A DNA stretch of 36,364 nt from JABSQH01 sp039194665 (GTDB lineage: Bacteria; Actinomycetota; Acidimicrobiia; Acidimicrobiales; Ilumatobacteraceae). Numbering within the stretch: the stretch's first letter is position 1; every line of letters starts with the position of its first letter. The notes below the pieces were generated by a model. It was not told the origin of the DNA and ran no database searches. It saw only the letters and a list, made by a program, of their open reading frames with translations. The translations under genes were made by a program, and so were the position numbers. Location of the stretch: NCBI GenBank assembly GCA_039194665.1, contig JBCCVW010000018.1:1-36364 (forward strand). The letters run 5' to 3'. Positions 16,240 through 24,905 of the stretch are shown here, piece after piece.

Positions 16240-17694
16240 TCAGGTGTGGGTTCGGTCGAAGCGGTTGTCTGGGTCGAATCGGCGCTTCAGCGCCTCGACC
16301 TCGTGGCCATTGCCGCCGAAGAAGTCCGGAGCCTCGTCCGTTTCATATCCGCCGGGGAAGTTGGCGTAGCGGCCGCCGGTCGACCACGGGCCGGCCGTCG
16401 CAGCGATCCTCTGTGCCCATTCGATGTGGGCCTGGTCGAGGTCGGGGTCGTCCCAGTTCGCTTCGATCCCGAGCATGAACGAGGCCGAGCGGTCGCCGAA
16501 CGCGGTCGCCCCGACATCGACGCGTGCCACCGCGCCACCGATCGGCCAGATGTCGACATTGGAGTGTCCCGCCGGCATCGTCGCCACGGATTCGAAGACG
16601 GCATCGATCAGCTCGTCGGCGAGTTCGCGCACGTAGGACGAGGTCCAGTAGTAGCGGCGCTCCCACTTCGGGTAGTCCTCGTCGAAGAACTGTTGCACCT
16701 CGAGGTACGGCATCGTGCCGCCGAGATTGGCGATCGGCGATCCCCACCCCTCCAGCTCAGCGAGTACCTCGGCGCCCTCCGCCGGCGTGCCGCTGTGCAT
16801 CGCCACGAATGTGGCGATCGGCGTGCCGTGGTGTTCAGCGGCAATCTCGTCGATCTCCGGTGCGTGCCACACCACGCCGATCGAACTGACTTCGTCGGGC
16901 GCACGCTCGGACCACTCACGGAAGAACCGCAATGCAGCCGGTGCGTCGGCCTGAGAGTGCATCACGACCGAGAAGTGCACCTCTGGACCGAGCGGGTAGG
17001 CGCGGAACTCGAACTCGGTAACGACCCCGAAGTTGCCGCCGCCACCGCGCAGTCCCCACAGCAACTCGGGTTCGTCGGTCTCGTCAGCGCGAACGATGCG
17101 GCCGTCCGCAGTGACGACGGTCGCGGCGACGAGGTTGTCGCAGCTCAGGCCGTACTTGTTGCGCAACCAGCCGAACCCGCCGCCGAGGGTGAGGCCGGCG
17201 ATGCCGGTCTCGGTGACGACGCCGAGCGGTACGGCGAGGCCGTGCCGTTGCGTCGCCGCGTCCAACGCCCCGATCGTGACGCCTCCGCCCGCGCGGACGA
17301 GTCCGCGCGCGGTGTCGACGTCGACGTGGTCGATGTCGGCGAGATCGACCACGATGCCGTCGTCCCGAACGGCAAGGCCGGCCGCGTTGTGCCCGCCGCC
17401 ACGCACCGAAATCACGGCGTCGTGCTCGGCGGCGAAGGTGAGCACGCGTTGCACGTCCGTCGTTGACGCACACTTCGCGATCATCGCCGGCCGGCGGTCG
17501 ATCATGCCGTTCCACACACGCCGCTCGACGTCGTAGGTCGGGTCGTCGCGTTGAACGACGTGCCCGTCGAGCTGCCCGCTCAGGCGGCGAACCTCAACCT
17601 GGGCGACCGACGACATCGCGCCGTCACGGGTCTGCAGTCCGACGGATTGTTCATCGGGTTGTGTGTGGTCGGGATCATTGGCGATGACGGTCAT
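16240..17694 (-). CDS. FAD-dependent oxidoreductase, BBE-like, bicovalent flavin
   Basis: 484 residues. The ATG at 17694 has an AAGGAG ribosome-binding site. The FAD_binding_4 domain carries SVRGGGHNAAGLAV, in which His102 is the expected 8-alpha histidyl attachment. YGLSCDNL follows with Cys185 at the 6-S-cysteinyl position, so both covalent flavin links of the berberine-bridge type are present. LRGGGGNFGVVTEFEF is the usual second FAD motif, and the C-terminal BBE signature is FDPDNRF. Such enzymes oxidise sugars or secondary metabolites with oxygen. There is no signal peptide. It is convergent with the GH13 gene 26 bp away, so a sugar substrate is possible but not shown. Confidence 0.92.
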   Translation of the reverse strand: MTVIANDPDHTQPDEQSVGLQTRDGAMSSVAQVEVRRLSGQLDGHVVQRDDPTYDVERRVWNGMIDRRPAMIAKCASTTDVQRVLTFAAEHDAVISVRGGGHNAAGLAVRDDGIVVDLADIDHVDVDTARGLVRAGGGVTIGALDAATQRHGLAVPLGVVTETGIAGLTLGGGFGWLRNKYGLSCDNLVAATVVTADGRIVRADETDEPELLWGLRGGGGNFGVVTEFEFRAYPLGPEVHFSVVMHSQADAPAALRFFREWSERAPDEVSSIGVVWHAPEIDEIAAEHHGTPIATFVAMHSGTPAEGAEVLAELEGWGSPIANLGGTMPYLEVQQFFDEDYPKWERRYYWTSSYVRELADELIDAVFESVATMPAGHSNVDIWPIGGAVARVDVGATAFGDRSASFMLGIEANWDDPDLDQAHIEWAQRIAATAGPWSTGGRYANFPGGYETDEAPDFFGGNGHEVEALKRRFDPDNRFDRTHT

Positions 17695-17946
17695 GAGGCC
17701 GCTCCTTCGTTCTCACTCGGTGTGCTCAGGGGTCAATCCGGCGTTTCGCCGAAGCCCGAGCCGAGAGCGTGCGCAGAACGCTGTCTGAGGAGCTTGAAGG
17801 CTGTGCGGATGTTGTTTGAAGATCTCGTCCAGTCGACGTGCGAACTCGTAGCCGCACGCTTCGGCCGAACAGGAGTTGCGTTGATGGTTACGGCTGAACG
17901 CAAAGGTGGAGTACGCAGGTTCCGGCGTCCGCACACCGCTCGTGCC

Positions 17947-18198
17947 TCACGTGCGGCTGGCCATCCACGCGCGACGGGCGATCACCGTCCACGACACGAT
18001 GATCCCGACAACGCCGGCGGTGATCATCAGCGAAGCGATCGGTGCCCGAACGGTGACGCTTGCCTGTTCGATCGCAACCTCCGGCGATACACCGGCGGGG
18101 ACGGATACCCATCCGGATCGTGGATCTCTCGGCCAGGCAATGCCGGCCGCGATCAACACCACCGCACACAGCATGATCAGTCGGACGGGCCAACGCAC
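17947..18198 (-). CDS. Small two-helix membrane protein
   Basis: 83 residues if the GTG at 18198 is the start; the ATG at 18174 is an alternative and neither has a clear ribosome-binding site. Two hydrophobic segments (LIMLCAVVLIAAGIAW and ASLMITAGVVGIIVSWTVIA) flank a short loop, and a basic end (ARRAWMASR) suggests a cytoplasmic C-terminus. No family recognised. The longer open frame to 18999 is antisense to the FkbM gene and not real. The 252 bp before it, up to the oxidoreductase start, hold no gene I can support. Confidence 0.5.
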   Translation of the reverse strand: MRWPVRLIMLCAVVLIAAGIAWPRDPRSGWVSVPAGVSPEVAIEQASVTVRAPIASLMITAGVVGIIVSWTVIARRAWMASRT

Positions 18199-18312
18199 AT
18201 CGTCGAGTGTTTCAGCTGCGGAGGGAATATGGGGGTCGCCGCTCCAGGCGCTCGATGCACCACTGCGTGATACTTGTCGGATGGGAACAACCGTCGAGGT
18301 CCGGTTGATTTG

Positions 18313-19074
18313 ATGACTGCGGACATCGAGCGGTGCTCCGTTGCCGGTGAAGAGTTCTTCCATTGCAGCCGAGCGTCGATTGAACACGTCTATGAGCAGG
18401 TGTTCATCGACCGCGAGTACGACTTCTCCACCGATGCGTCGGCGCCGAACATCATCGACTGCGGTGCCCACTATGGCGTGGCGACCATCTTCTTCCTGAT
18501 GCGGTACCCGCGCGCGTCCGTGCTCGCGTTCGAGCCAGATCCGAACAACGCCGAGGTGTTCAAGATGAACATCGCAGCGCGGCAATTGGATCGGGTGCGA
18601 CTGGTCGAGGCCGCGGTGTCCGACTATTCCGGTACCGGCGAACTGTTCGGCGAGTTTGACGGACGACACCCCGACAGCCAGGGCAACTCGCTGCTCCAGT
18701 CGTGGGGCGACCGGGGGTACACGACCACCCGCACGGTGGATGTCGTTCGTCTGTCGGACTACATCGATGAGCCGATCGACTTTCTGAAGCTCAACATCGA
18801 GGGCGCGGAGCTGCCGGTGATCCGTGACTTGTCTCGAACGGACCGGCTCGACCGGGTCCATCAGATCTACGTGCAGTTCCATCAGACCCACTCGCTTAAC
18901 TCCGACGACGAATACCGGGAAGTGCTGGACATCCTCGAGTCGGCCGGCTTCGAGATGACCGAAACCGCCATGAGCATCCGGGAGTATCTGCCGCCCCATC
19001 TCGACGCCTGGGCCACCAGCTCCGACCCCCGAATCCGCGTCGTCCGCGCGATCAGACCGACGTCAGGAACGTGA
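18313..19074 (+). CDS. FkbM family SAM-dependent methyltransferase
   Basis: 253 residues from the ATG at 18313; a TTG 13 codons upstream is possible. The SAM site is PNIIDCGAHYGVATIFFLMR (residues 45-64) with the acidic AFEPDPNN motif at 72-79. The FkbM signature continues with VVRLSDYIDEPIDFLKLNIE (the LKxDxEG-like motif, here LKLNIEG). Members O-methylate sugars, polyketides or lipid head groups, and the substrate cannot be told. The last 23 bp overlap the 3' end of the convergent hydrolase gene. Confidence 0.88.
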   Translation: MTADIERCSVAGEEFFHCSRASIEHVYEQVFIDREYDFSTDASAPNIIDCGAHYGVATIFFLMRYPRASVLAFEPDPNNAEVFKMNIAARQLDRVRLVEAAVSDYSGTGELFGEFDGRHPDSQGNSLLQSWGDRGYTTTRTVDVVRLSDYIDEPIDFLKLNIEGAELPVIRDLSRTDRLDRVHQIYVQFHQTHSLNSDDEYREVLDILESAGFEMTETAMSIREYLPPHLDAWATSSDPRIRVVRAIRPTSGT

Positions 19075-19987
19075 GCAGCAGTTCGTTCACCACGTCCGGT
19101 TGCTCTTGTTGCACCCAGTGACCGGTGTTCGCCAGCACGTGCGCGCCGCGCAGGTCGCGTAGGTGCTGGTCGAGTTCGGAAACGGGTGAAAGGGTGATCG
19201 CCGGATCGTGCTCGCCGCCAATGAACAGTGATGGCTGGTCGATCGTCGCGCCTGCGAGGTCTTCGGTCAGCTCCCAGTTTAGGTCGATGTTGCGATACCA
19301 GTTCAGCCCGCCCGTGAAGCTGGTTCTGGCGTACTCGTCCACCAACTCCTGGAACGACGCGGGGGTGTGCCATGGCGGAATCGGTGGGTGTTCCGGCGTT
19401 CCCGCCAACATGCCCGTTCCCTCTGCCGGAAACTCATCGGTTGGCGGAGGCGTCACGCGCGCCAGCGATCGGTGGGGGTCTCGGGCCAGCTCGGCGTCGG
19501 CCGGACCGATCTCTTGGAAGTAGAGGAGGTAGTTGAATCGATCGCCGAACAGGGCTCGTAGAAGTGGGATCACCGGTTCGCTCGTTCGTGGAGTGAACGG
19601 GACGCCGAGCCCAGCGACCGCGTGGACCGCTGACGGGTGCAGCATCGCCAAGTGCCACGCGGCGATCGCGCCCCAGTCGTGGCCGACGACGAGCGTGTGG
19701 TCGGAGTCGAGTTGGCGCACGATCTCGCGAAGATCGTCGACGATCCGAACGATGTTGTAGGCCGAGACGTCGGGCGGTTTCGCACTTCGGCCGTAGCCGA
19801 GCATGTCGGGTGCAGCAACGCGGTAGCCGGCGTTGACCAACGCCGGAATCTGATGACGCCACGACGTCCAGTGCTCGGGGAAGCCGTGGCACAGCAGCAC
19901 GAGGGGGCCGTCGCCGGCGAGAACAACGTGGTACGGGTGCCCGAACACATCGAGCGTTGAGTGGGTGAGTTCTGGTGTGGTGGACAT
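19052..19987 (-). CDS. Alpha/beta hydrolase, epoxide-hydrolase type
   Basis: 311 residues. The second of two close ATGs (19987) has the better-spaced AAGGG ribosome-binding site. The oxyanion motif is HGFPEHW (residues 34-40). The nucleophile is Asp104 in VGHDWG; an aspartate rather than serine points to epoxide hydrolase or haloalkane dehalogenase. Acid Asp261 (GGEHDPAI) and base His290 (NTGHWVQQE) complete the triad. Tyrosines in the lid (NYLLYFQE, NWYRNID) favour epoxide hydrolase. The gene follows an SDR gene by 28 bp on the same strand, so both may act in one catabolic or detoxification route. Confidence 0.9.
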   Translation of the reverse strand: MSTTPELTHSTLDVFGHPYHVVLAGDGPLVLLCHGFPEHWTSWRHQIPALVNAGYRVAAPDMLGYGRSAKPPDVSAYNIVRIVDDLREIVRQLDSDHTLVVGHDWGAIAAWHLAMLHPSAVHAVAGLGVPFTPRTSEPVIPLLRALFGDRFNYLLYFQEIGPADAELARDPHRSLARVTPPPTDEFPAEGTGMLAGTPEHPPIPPWHTPASFQELVDEYARTSFTGGLNWYRNIDLNWELTEDLAGATIDQPSLFIGGEHDPAITLSPVSELDQHLRDLRGAHVLANTGHWVQQEQPDVVNELLLTFLTSV

Positions 19988-20015
19988 CGCCATCCCTTTC
20001 TGTTCGGCGAAGCGG

Positions 20016-20816
20016 TCATCCGACGACGCCGCGACTGGCGCCGCCGTCGAGGGTGAAGCTCGATCCGGTTGCAAACGATGCATGGTCGGAGAGCAGAAAG
20101 AGGGCGAAGGTTGCTACCTCGTCGACGGTGGCGGCACGACCCAGCGGAATGCTGCTCGAGACGTAACGTTCGAGCGCTTCTTCGGGTGCTCGACCGTCCG
20201 CGGCCAGCGCCGACATCGCCCGTTCCGTTCGAGGTGTCAACGTGAGGCCGGGGTTGAGCGCGTTGACGGTGATACCGCGCGCCGCGTACAGCTCGCCGGC
20301 CGATCTCGTGAGATGTAGAAGGGCAGCGTTGACGCAGCCGAGCACGTACGACGGTGAGGCTCGGCGGCCTGCGGTTCCGACGATGTTCAGCACGCGGCCC
20401 CCGCCCTCGGCCAGATGGGGTGCCGAGAGGCGGATCAACGCAGCCGTCGCAATCAACTTCACATCGATGGCGCGCTGCCAGTCGTCCGCACCGACGTCGT
20501 CCAGCGTGCCGTACGGAGACTCGCCAGCGCTGTTCACCAAGATGTCGAGCCCACCGAGCTGCGCCGTCGCGATGGCCACCAATTCGTCTGCTGCGCCTCG
20601 GCCTGCCAGATCGAGGGCGAGCGTCGTCATTGTTCCAGCCGGTGCTTCGTCCTGGAGTGCATCGAGCTTGGTTCGATCGCGGCCGGCCCCCACGACACGT
20701 ACGCCGGCCGCTGCGAGCGCGAGCGCGATGGCGCGCCCGATGCCCGAGCTCGAGCCGGTGACGATTGCGCGACGCCCCGCAAGGCCCCCGAGGGTGATCG
20801 TCGTTCCTGTGCTCAC
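20016..20816 (-). CDS. SDR family oxidoreductase lacking the catalytic lysine
   Basis: 266 residues with a GTG start. The Rossmann motif TGSSSGIG is at residues 20-27 and NSAG at 95-98. The active-site tyrosine is Tyr157 (ASPSYVLGCVNAALLHLT), but the lysine four residues on is Cys161, and the usual preceding serine is replaced by a GTAG stretch. C-terminal TLDGG is standard. SDR subgroups with a non-lysine at this site exist, so it may have a different mechanism or be non-reductive. It is first in a pair with the epoxide-hydrolase-like gene and divergent, by 50 bp, from the HxlR regulator. Confidence 0.88.
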   Translation of the reverse strand: MSTGTTITLGGLAGRRAIVTGSSSGIGRAIALALAAAGVRVVGAGRDRTKLDALQDEAPAGTMTTLALDLAGRGAADELVAIATAQLGGLDILVNSAGESPYGTLDDVGADDWQRAIDVKLIATAALIRLSAPHLAEGGGRVLNIVGTAGRRASPSYVLGCVNAALLHLTRSAGELYAARGITVNALNPGLTLTPRTERAMSALAADGRAPEEALERYVSSSIPLGRAATVDEVATFALFLLSDHASFATGSSFTLDGGASRGVVG

Positions 20817-20843
20817 GTTGCCCCGTGTTCTCGGAGGCGAGCA

Positions 20844-20862
20844 TCAACGCTGGGTACGTTGA
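20844..20862. promoter_or_regulatory. Inverted repeat in the SDR/HxlR divergent spacer
   Basis: TCAACG (20844-20849) and CGTTGA (20857-20862) form a perfect 6-bp inverted repeat with a 7-bp centre. It overlaps the TACGTT -10 box of the HxlR gene, so it is a good candidate operator for autoregulation and control of the SDR-hydrolase pair. Confidence 0.55.
20855..20860 (+). promoter_or_regulatory. -10 box of leaderless HxlR transcript
   Basis: TACGTT ends six bases before the ATG at 20867, which would place transcription start at the initiation codon. Confidence 0.5.
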
Positions 20863-20866
20863 GCCG

Positions 20867-21757
20867 ATGTCCGACGGCGGCGGCATCCACCATGTCGACT
20901 CGATGAGTTGGGCGCTGGACGAGCTGGCCGACGGTTGGACGCTGCTGCTGACGCGCGAGGCGTTCTTCGGGGCACGTCGGTTTCGCGACTTTGTCAACGG
21001 TCTCGACGCGCCGAAAGCGAGGATCTCCGAACGCCTTGGGCGGCTGGTCCGTAGCGGGTGCATGGACCGTGTTGCGGGCGATGGCGACAGCGCTCGACCG
21101 GAGTACCGACTGGCGAAGAAGGGGCGCGGTCTCTATCCGCTTGCCCTCGCGCTTCTCGAGTGGGGTTCGGTGCACACGGCAGCACTGCCGACCGAGCTGC
21201 TTCATCGGCCATGCGGGACCGCGTTGATGATCCGCTGCGAGTGCGCCCATTGCCACGAGCACATCGAGCCGGGATCGGTGTCGTGGAGTGACGCGGTTGC
21301 GTCGAGCTTGACCGCCGACCGGCGCCGGCGGCTGCCCGACGTCTCCGCTCTGTCCAAGCGTGACGAGCCCGTCGGTGCGGCCATTTCGATGATCGGCGAT
21401 CGTTGGAGCGCTGGAACGGTGTTGTTGCTCTTGAGCGAACCGATGACCTACGGGGCCCTTCGGGCTCGGCTCGGCGTGTCGACCAACATCCTCGCCGACC
21501 GCCTGCGCCGCCTTGTTGCTGCCGGCATCGTGGTTCGCCCCGAGTACAGTCGCCGGCCCTATCGGCTGACCGCAGCCGGCGAGGCGCTCGCGCCGGTGGC
21601 GTATCTCCTGGCGACGTGGGCGCTGATCTGGGCGCCTGCCGGGGTCGGTGCGCGTCACGCCGGCTGGCACTCGTGCGGGAACCCGTTGGCGGTCATCGCC
21701 GTATGCGCGTCGTGTGGTGCTCCGGTCAAGACCGCCGACGTCGCAATCGTCACGTAG
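20867..21757 (+). CDS. Tandem HxlR-type winged-helix regulator
   Basis: 296 residues from the ATG at 20867; a GTG at 20825 is less likely because it would cover the promoter. Two complete HxlR winged-helix domains are visible: WALDELADGWTLLLTREAFF to ALLEWGSVH, and ISMIGDRWSAGTVLLLLSEP to LATWALIW. Each is followed by a Cys-containing knuckle: CECAHCHEH after the first and CASCGAP at the C-terminus. HxlR proteins normally dimerise, so this fusion could act as a built-in dimer. The cysteines could bind metal or sense redox or electrophiles. It is divergent from the SDR-hydrolase pair and convergent with a second SDR. Confidence 0.9.
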   Translation: MSDGGGIHHVDSMSWALDELADGWTLLLTREAFFGARRFRDFVNGLDAPKARISERLGRLVRSGCMDRVAGDGDSARPEYRLAKKGRGLYPLALALLEWGSVHTAALPTELLHRPCGTALMIRCECAHCHEHIEPGSVSWSDAVASSLTADRRRRLPDVSALSKRDEPVGAAISMIGDRWSAGTVLLLLSEPMTYGALRARLGVSTNILADRLRRLVAAGIVVRPEYSRRPYRLTAAGEALAPVAYLLATWALIWAPAGVGARHAGWHSCGNPLAVIAVCASCGAPVKTADVAIVT

Positions 21758-21777
21758 CTGAGCAGAACGCTCCCTGC

Positions 21778-22590
21778 TCATCGAGTCTCCCGGTCGTCCG
21801 CACACACCGGTTCGCCAGTCTCGGCCCACCGATGGAGTAGCTCGTGAGTGTGTGGTGTGAGGGAGATGAGGAAGCGGTCAGACGTCATGCCGTCGCTGAG
21901 AGCGGCGACCACCGTCTCCGCGGTGTCTGCGTCGCGTAGCTCCCATTGCGGCTGCGGTACAGGCCCGTCTGCTGACCAGAGCTGGGCGTCGAACGGGAAC
22001 GACGTTGCGGTGAGCCGCGGCGCGAGATAATGCACGGACACGCCGCTCGGGTCCAGCTGCCGGCGAAGCCCCATCGCCGCCCCGAGCAGGGCATGCTTGG
22101 TCGCGGCATACGCAACGTTGCTCCCGCTTGCGTCGGTCGCGATTGCCGTCGAAGAACCCGTGATCACCACGTGGCCACGCCCGGCGTCGATCAAGGTCGG
22201 AAGCATGGCCTGGACGGTGTGCACCACGCCGAGAACGTTCACCTCGAAGAGGCGCCGCCACTCCGTTGGCGGAACGTCTTGGAATCTCCCGACGGCGGCC
22301 ACGCCTGCGTTCGCCATCACCAGTCGCGGGCTGCCGATGGTGCTGGCCACCTCGGCGACGCGGGCGAGGTGGTCGGGGTCCCGCACGTCTCCTTCGATGG
22401 TGTGAACCGCGACTGCATGCTGTGCAAGGTGGGCGTGTGCTGCTTTGAGCGCAGCGTCGTCGATGTCGGAGAGCACCAGATTGACGCCGGACCGGGCCAG
22501 CGCCGTGCTGGTGGCGAGGCCGATCCCGTTCGCTGCGCCCGTGACAACAGCGGTCGTCCCAGCAAGGTGGGAGAACGCGGCGGCCGTCAT
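21778..22590 (-). CDS. SDR family oxidoreductase, classical
   Basis: 270 residues from the ATG at 22590; the open frame upstream is not convincing. The cofactor motif TGAANGIG is at residues 17-24, NAG at 94-96, and the full catalytic set Ser146, Tyr161 and Lys165 (YAATK) is present, unlike the SDR on the other side of the HxlR gene. Asp42 after the second strand (LVLSDID) favours NAD over NADP. The substrate is unknown. The gene converges on the HxlR regulator with a 20-bp gap. Confidence 0.9.
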   Translation of the reverse strand: MTAAAFSHLAGTTAVVTGAANGIGLATSTALARSGVNLVLSDIDDAALKAAHAHLAQHAVAVHTIEGDVRDPDHLARVAEVASTIGSPRLVMANAGVAAVGRFQDVPPTEWRRLFEVNVLGVVHTVQAMLPTLIDAGRGHVVITGSSTAIATDASGSNVAYAATKHALLGAAMGLRRQLDPSGVSVHYLAPRLTATSFPFDAQLWSADGPVPQPQWELRDADTAETVVAALSDGMTSDRFLISLTPHTHELLHRWAETGEPVCADDRETR

Positions 22591-22833
22591 GCGCGCCCGC
22601 CGTCGCCTCGCTCGCTTGCGGCTCCAACTGCGTTCACGAACACAGTCTGTATCGGTTCCGTTATGCAAGCAAATTGGCGCGAGCGCTGAAACCTGACCGA
22701 CTTGGCGGGCCGTGCTCTCACGTATCGCCGCACATCGTCGCCCGGACGTGCATGTCGAGCGGCTCGATGATGCGCGGTCGCTGGCAGCGATGGGCGACAT
22801 CCGCCGAACGATCAGGCATGTGAGCATCGACGG

Positions 22834-23577
22834 GTGGTTCGTCGTGTCCGTTCCCGGTTGTTGGGCGCGGCCACGGTCGTCGGTGTCGCTCTGTCGCTGA
22901 CCGCGTGCAATGGATCGGATGGCGGCGATCCGGCGTTGTGGCTGCTCGGCGACGAACAGGTCACGAGCCAGACGCGGCAGTTCGAGGCGCTCGTGTCGCG
23001 AGTCGGATGCTCGGGCGGTGTCACCGGCGAGGTGCTTGAGCCGCGCGTCTCTCTGTCGGACGACAAGATCACGGTGCGGATCGATGTGGTGCCGCTCGAG
23101 GTCAGCGCGTCGCAGCGGTGTCCGGGCAACGACCCGGTCCCGGTGATGGTCGATCTTGGTGAACCAATCGGTGATCGTCGCCTCATCGACGGTGGCTGCT
23201 CGGACGGTGCCGCCTCCGCTCTGCGAGCGTGCGCACAGGACGGAACGAGATGGGAGCCACCACCCGTCCCGCCGCAGTGCGAGGTGCCCGATCCGCCGTT
23301 GAGCGAGTTCGACACGGATGCAATCCCCGTCGCGTCAACGGGGACGGGAGCCGAGGGCCGCGATGAGTTCGGCGAGACGGTGGTTGCAGTCCTCGAGCCG
23401 ATGATCATCGGCGGTGACGCGGGCCAGGTCGTTCCGGCCTTACGTTCGTTTGGTTGGTTCGTCAGGGTCGACGACCCGAACTTCAGTCCGGAGGCGACTG
23501 CGACCCCTGGTCTGCTGTGGAATCGACTCGTCGTGACCACCTGCGACCACCGGATCGTGACCGTCGCGTTCGACTGA
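22834..23577 (+). CDS. Putative lipoprotein of unknown function
   Basis: 247 residues with a GTG start. A basic N-terminus (VRRVRSRLL) leads into a hydrophobic core and the lipobox SLTAC, with Cys25 as the probable lipid anchor. The mature part has no recognised domain. It contains about eight further cysteines (VGCSGGV, SQRCPGNDP, DGGCSDGA, LRACAQDG, PQCEVPDP and TTCDH), which probably form disulfides outside the cell. The 243 bp upstream hold no gene I can support. Confidence 0.7.
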   Translation: MVRRVRSRLLGAATVVGVALSLTACNGSDGGDPALWLLGDEQVTSQTRQFEALVSRVGCSGGVTGEVLEPRVSLSDDKITVRIDVVPLEVSASQRCPGNDPVPVMVDLGEPIGDRRLIDGGCSDGAASALRACAQDGTRWEPPPVPPQCEVPDPPLSEFDTDAIPVASTGTGAEGRDEFGETVVAVLEPMIIGGDAGQVVPALRSFGWFVRVDDPNFSPEATATPGLLWNRLVVTTCDHRIVTVAFD

Positions 23578-23643
23578 GCGAATCGGCTGTGGACGCCGCA
23601 TCTCGCGCGGGTGGGCAAACAACGCGTCGGACGATTCACCGGC

Positions 23644-23665
23644 CACGGCCTGAGACCAGGCCGTG
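23644..23665 (+). terminator. GC-rich hairpin after the lipoprotein gene
   Basis: CACGGCCTG (23644-23652), loop AGAC, and CAGGCCGTG (23657-23665) make a perfect 9-bp stem 66 bp after the lipoprotein stop. No T-tract follows, so termination is likely but not certain. Confidence 0.5.
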
Positions 23666-23735
23666 TCGCTCAGCTTCCACGTGGCTTCCACGGCGTCTCC
23701 AGGACTCGCCACGTGTGGGCGTTCATCGTGAAGAC

Positions 23736-24848
23736 ATGACGATCTCACGTGCACTCTGCGACTCGACTGGCGATGCTGCGACGACCCCACGTGCGGCGGA
23801 CAAGCGGCACAGCGGCTGGCGGCGCGCCGGTGTAGGGCTGGCGGTCGGGGCGATCTGCATCGGCTCGATCTCGGCGTGGCAGGTCAACGCTTCCAGCGAT
23901 CACCAATCGTCATTCGTTCCCACCGCACCGTGCCGGTTGTTCGACACCCGCGCCGGCAACGAACCCGATGGCGGCAAGAAGACGCCGTTGGGCAGGGGCG
24001 AGGCCAACGTTCACACCCAGCAGGTCACCGGCACGGTGGGCAACTGCCAGATCCCTGCTGATGCGGTCGCGGTGTCGATGAACGTCACGGCCGTAGGCGG
24101 CACCGCGCAGTCGAACCTGCGGGTCTTTCCCGCCGATGTGGACACGCCGACCGCGTCGAATCTCAACTGGACGGCTCGACAGTCGCCGACGCCGAACAAG
24201 GTCGATGTGCAGCTGTCGCCCGACGGGAAGATCTCGTTGTTCAACCAGAACGGCTCCGTCGACGTGGTCGCCAACGTGGTCGGCTACTACACCCCCAACG
24301 GAGTGGACGCGCTGCGGACGCGGGTCGCCGAGCTGGAGTCGCTGACTGCGTCGCAGGCGCAGGCGCTCGACGATCGCGTCGCCGAGATCGAGGCGCTTTC
24401 GGGTGTTTCCGACCAGCGACTCTTCGCACTCGAGCGAGCGACGCCGTTCGCCATCTCGGCATCGGGCAGCGGCGACGATTTCGTCGACATTGGCCTCGAT
24501 CCGATCGTCGTGCTCGACGTCGATGTGGTCGCCCCGGTCGACGGGCGGATGACCGTGAACTACTCGTCGGCGACGAACACGCTGTACGACACTCAGTTCT
24601 CGGCTTGCTCGGTGTTCAAGGAGCCCGAGATCCCGTCGGGCCTCGATTTGTTGTCGGAAGCCGGCGTGGCTGTTTCGACGACGCCGCTCAACAACAACTA
24701 CCAGTACATTGCGTCGATCGCTGGGACGAAGCACATTGCGATGAGCGCTGGCGAGTCCGCGACGCTGGTGCTGGTCTGTCGGGCTGCCCGCGAGAACGGG
24801 GCCCAGGTATTGGCCCGGTCGATGACCGCGGTGTTCACGCCCTCCTGA
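23736..24848 (+). CDS. Secreted surface protein with LFDTR module and coiled coil
   Basis: 370 residues from the ATG at 23736. A single N-terminal membrane segment (RAGVGLAVGAICIGSISAWQ) exports or anchors the protein. An approximately 140-residue module follows: FVPTAPCRLFDTRAGNEP, VGNCQIPADAVAVSMNVTAV, NLRVFPADVDTPTASNLNW, and GSVDVVANVVGYYTPNG. I know this pattern as a repeated module of large Acidimicrobiia surface proteins, often near their N- or C-termini. A short coiled coil (VDALRTRVAELESLTASQAQ) links it to a beta-rich C-terminal domain containing a probable disulfide pair (FSACSVFK, LVLVCRAA). Role probably in the cell surface; ligand unknown. Confidence 0.8.
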   Translation: MTISRALCDSTGDAATTPRAADKRHSGWRRAGVGLAVGAICIGSISAWQVNASSDHQSSFVPTAPCRLFDTRAGNEPDGGKKTPLGRGEANVHTQQVTGTVGNCQIPADAVAVSMNVTAVGGTAQSNLRVFPADVDTPTASNLNWTARQSPTPNKVDVQLSPDGKISLFNQNGSVDVVANVVGYYTPNGVDALRTRVAELESLTASQAQALDDRVAEIEALSGVSDQRLFALERATPFAISASGSGDDFVDIGLDPIVVLDVDVVAPVDGRMTVNYSSATNTLYDTQFSACSVFKEPEIPSGLDLLSEAGVAVSTTPLNNNYQYIASIAGTKHIAMSAGESATLVLVCRAARENGAQVLARSMTAVFTPS

Positions 24849-24892
24849 CAGCGCGGTGCGACAGGAACCGCTCGAGGTGGTCGCTCCTGTCC

Positions 24893-24898
24893 TAGGGT
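24893..24898 (+). promoter_or_regulatory. -10 box before the membrane-protein gene
   Basis: TAGGGT ends seven bases before the in-frame CTG at 24906, the same spacing seen before several other genes here that begin with ATG or GTG. Confidence 0.45.
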
Positions 24899-24905
24899 CG
24901 CCGAC

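Noticed and set aside
17695..17946. Two small minus-strand open frames of 67 and 73 codons
   Set aside because: They overlap each other in different frames, have no ribosome-binding site or recognisable motif, and may be promoter DNA or decayed sequence.
18199..18999. 350-codon minus-strand frame opposite the FkbM gene
   Set aside because: Only its last 83 codons, beyond the FkbM gene, look like a membrane protein; the remainder is antisense shadow.
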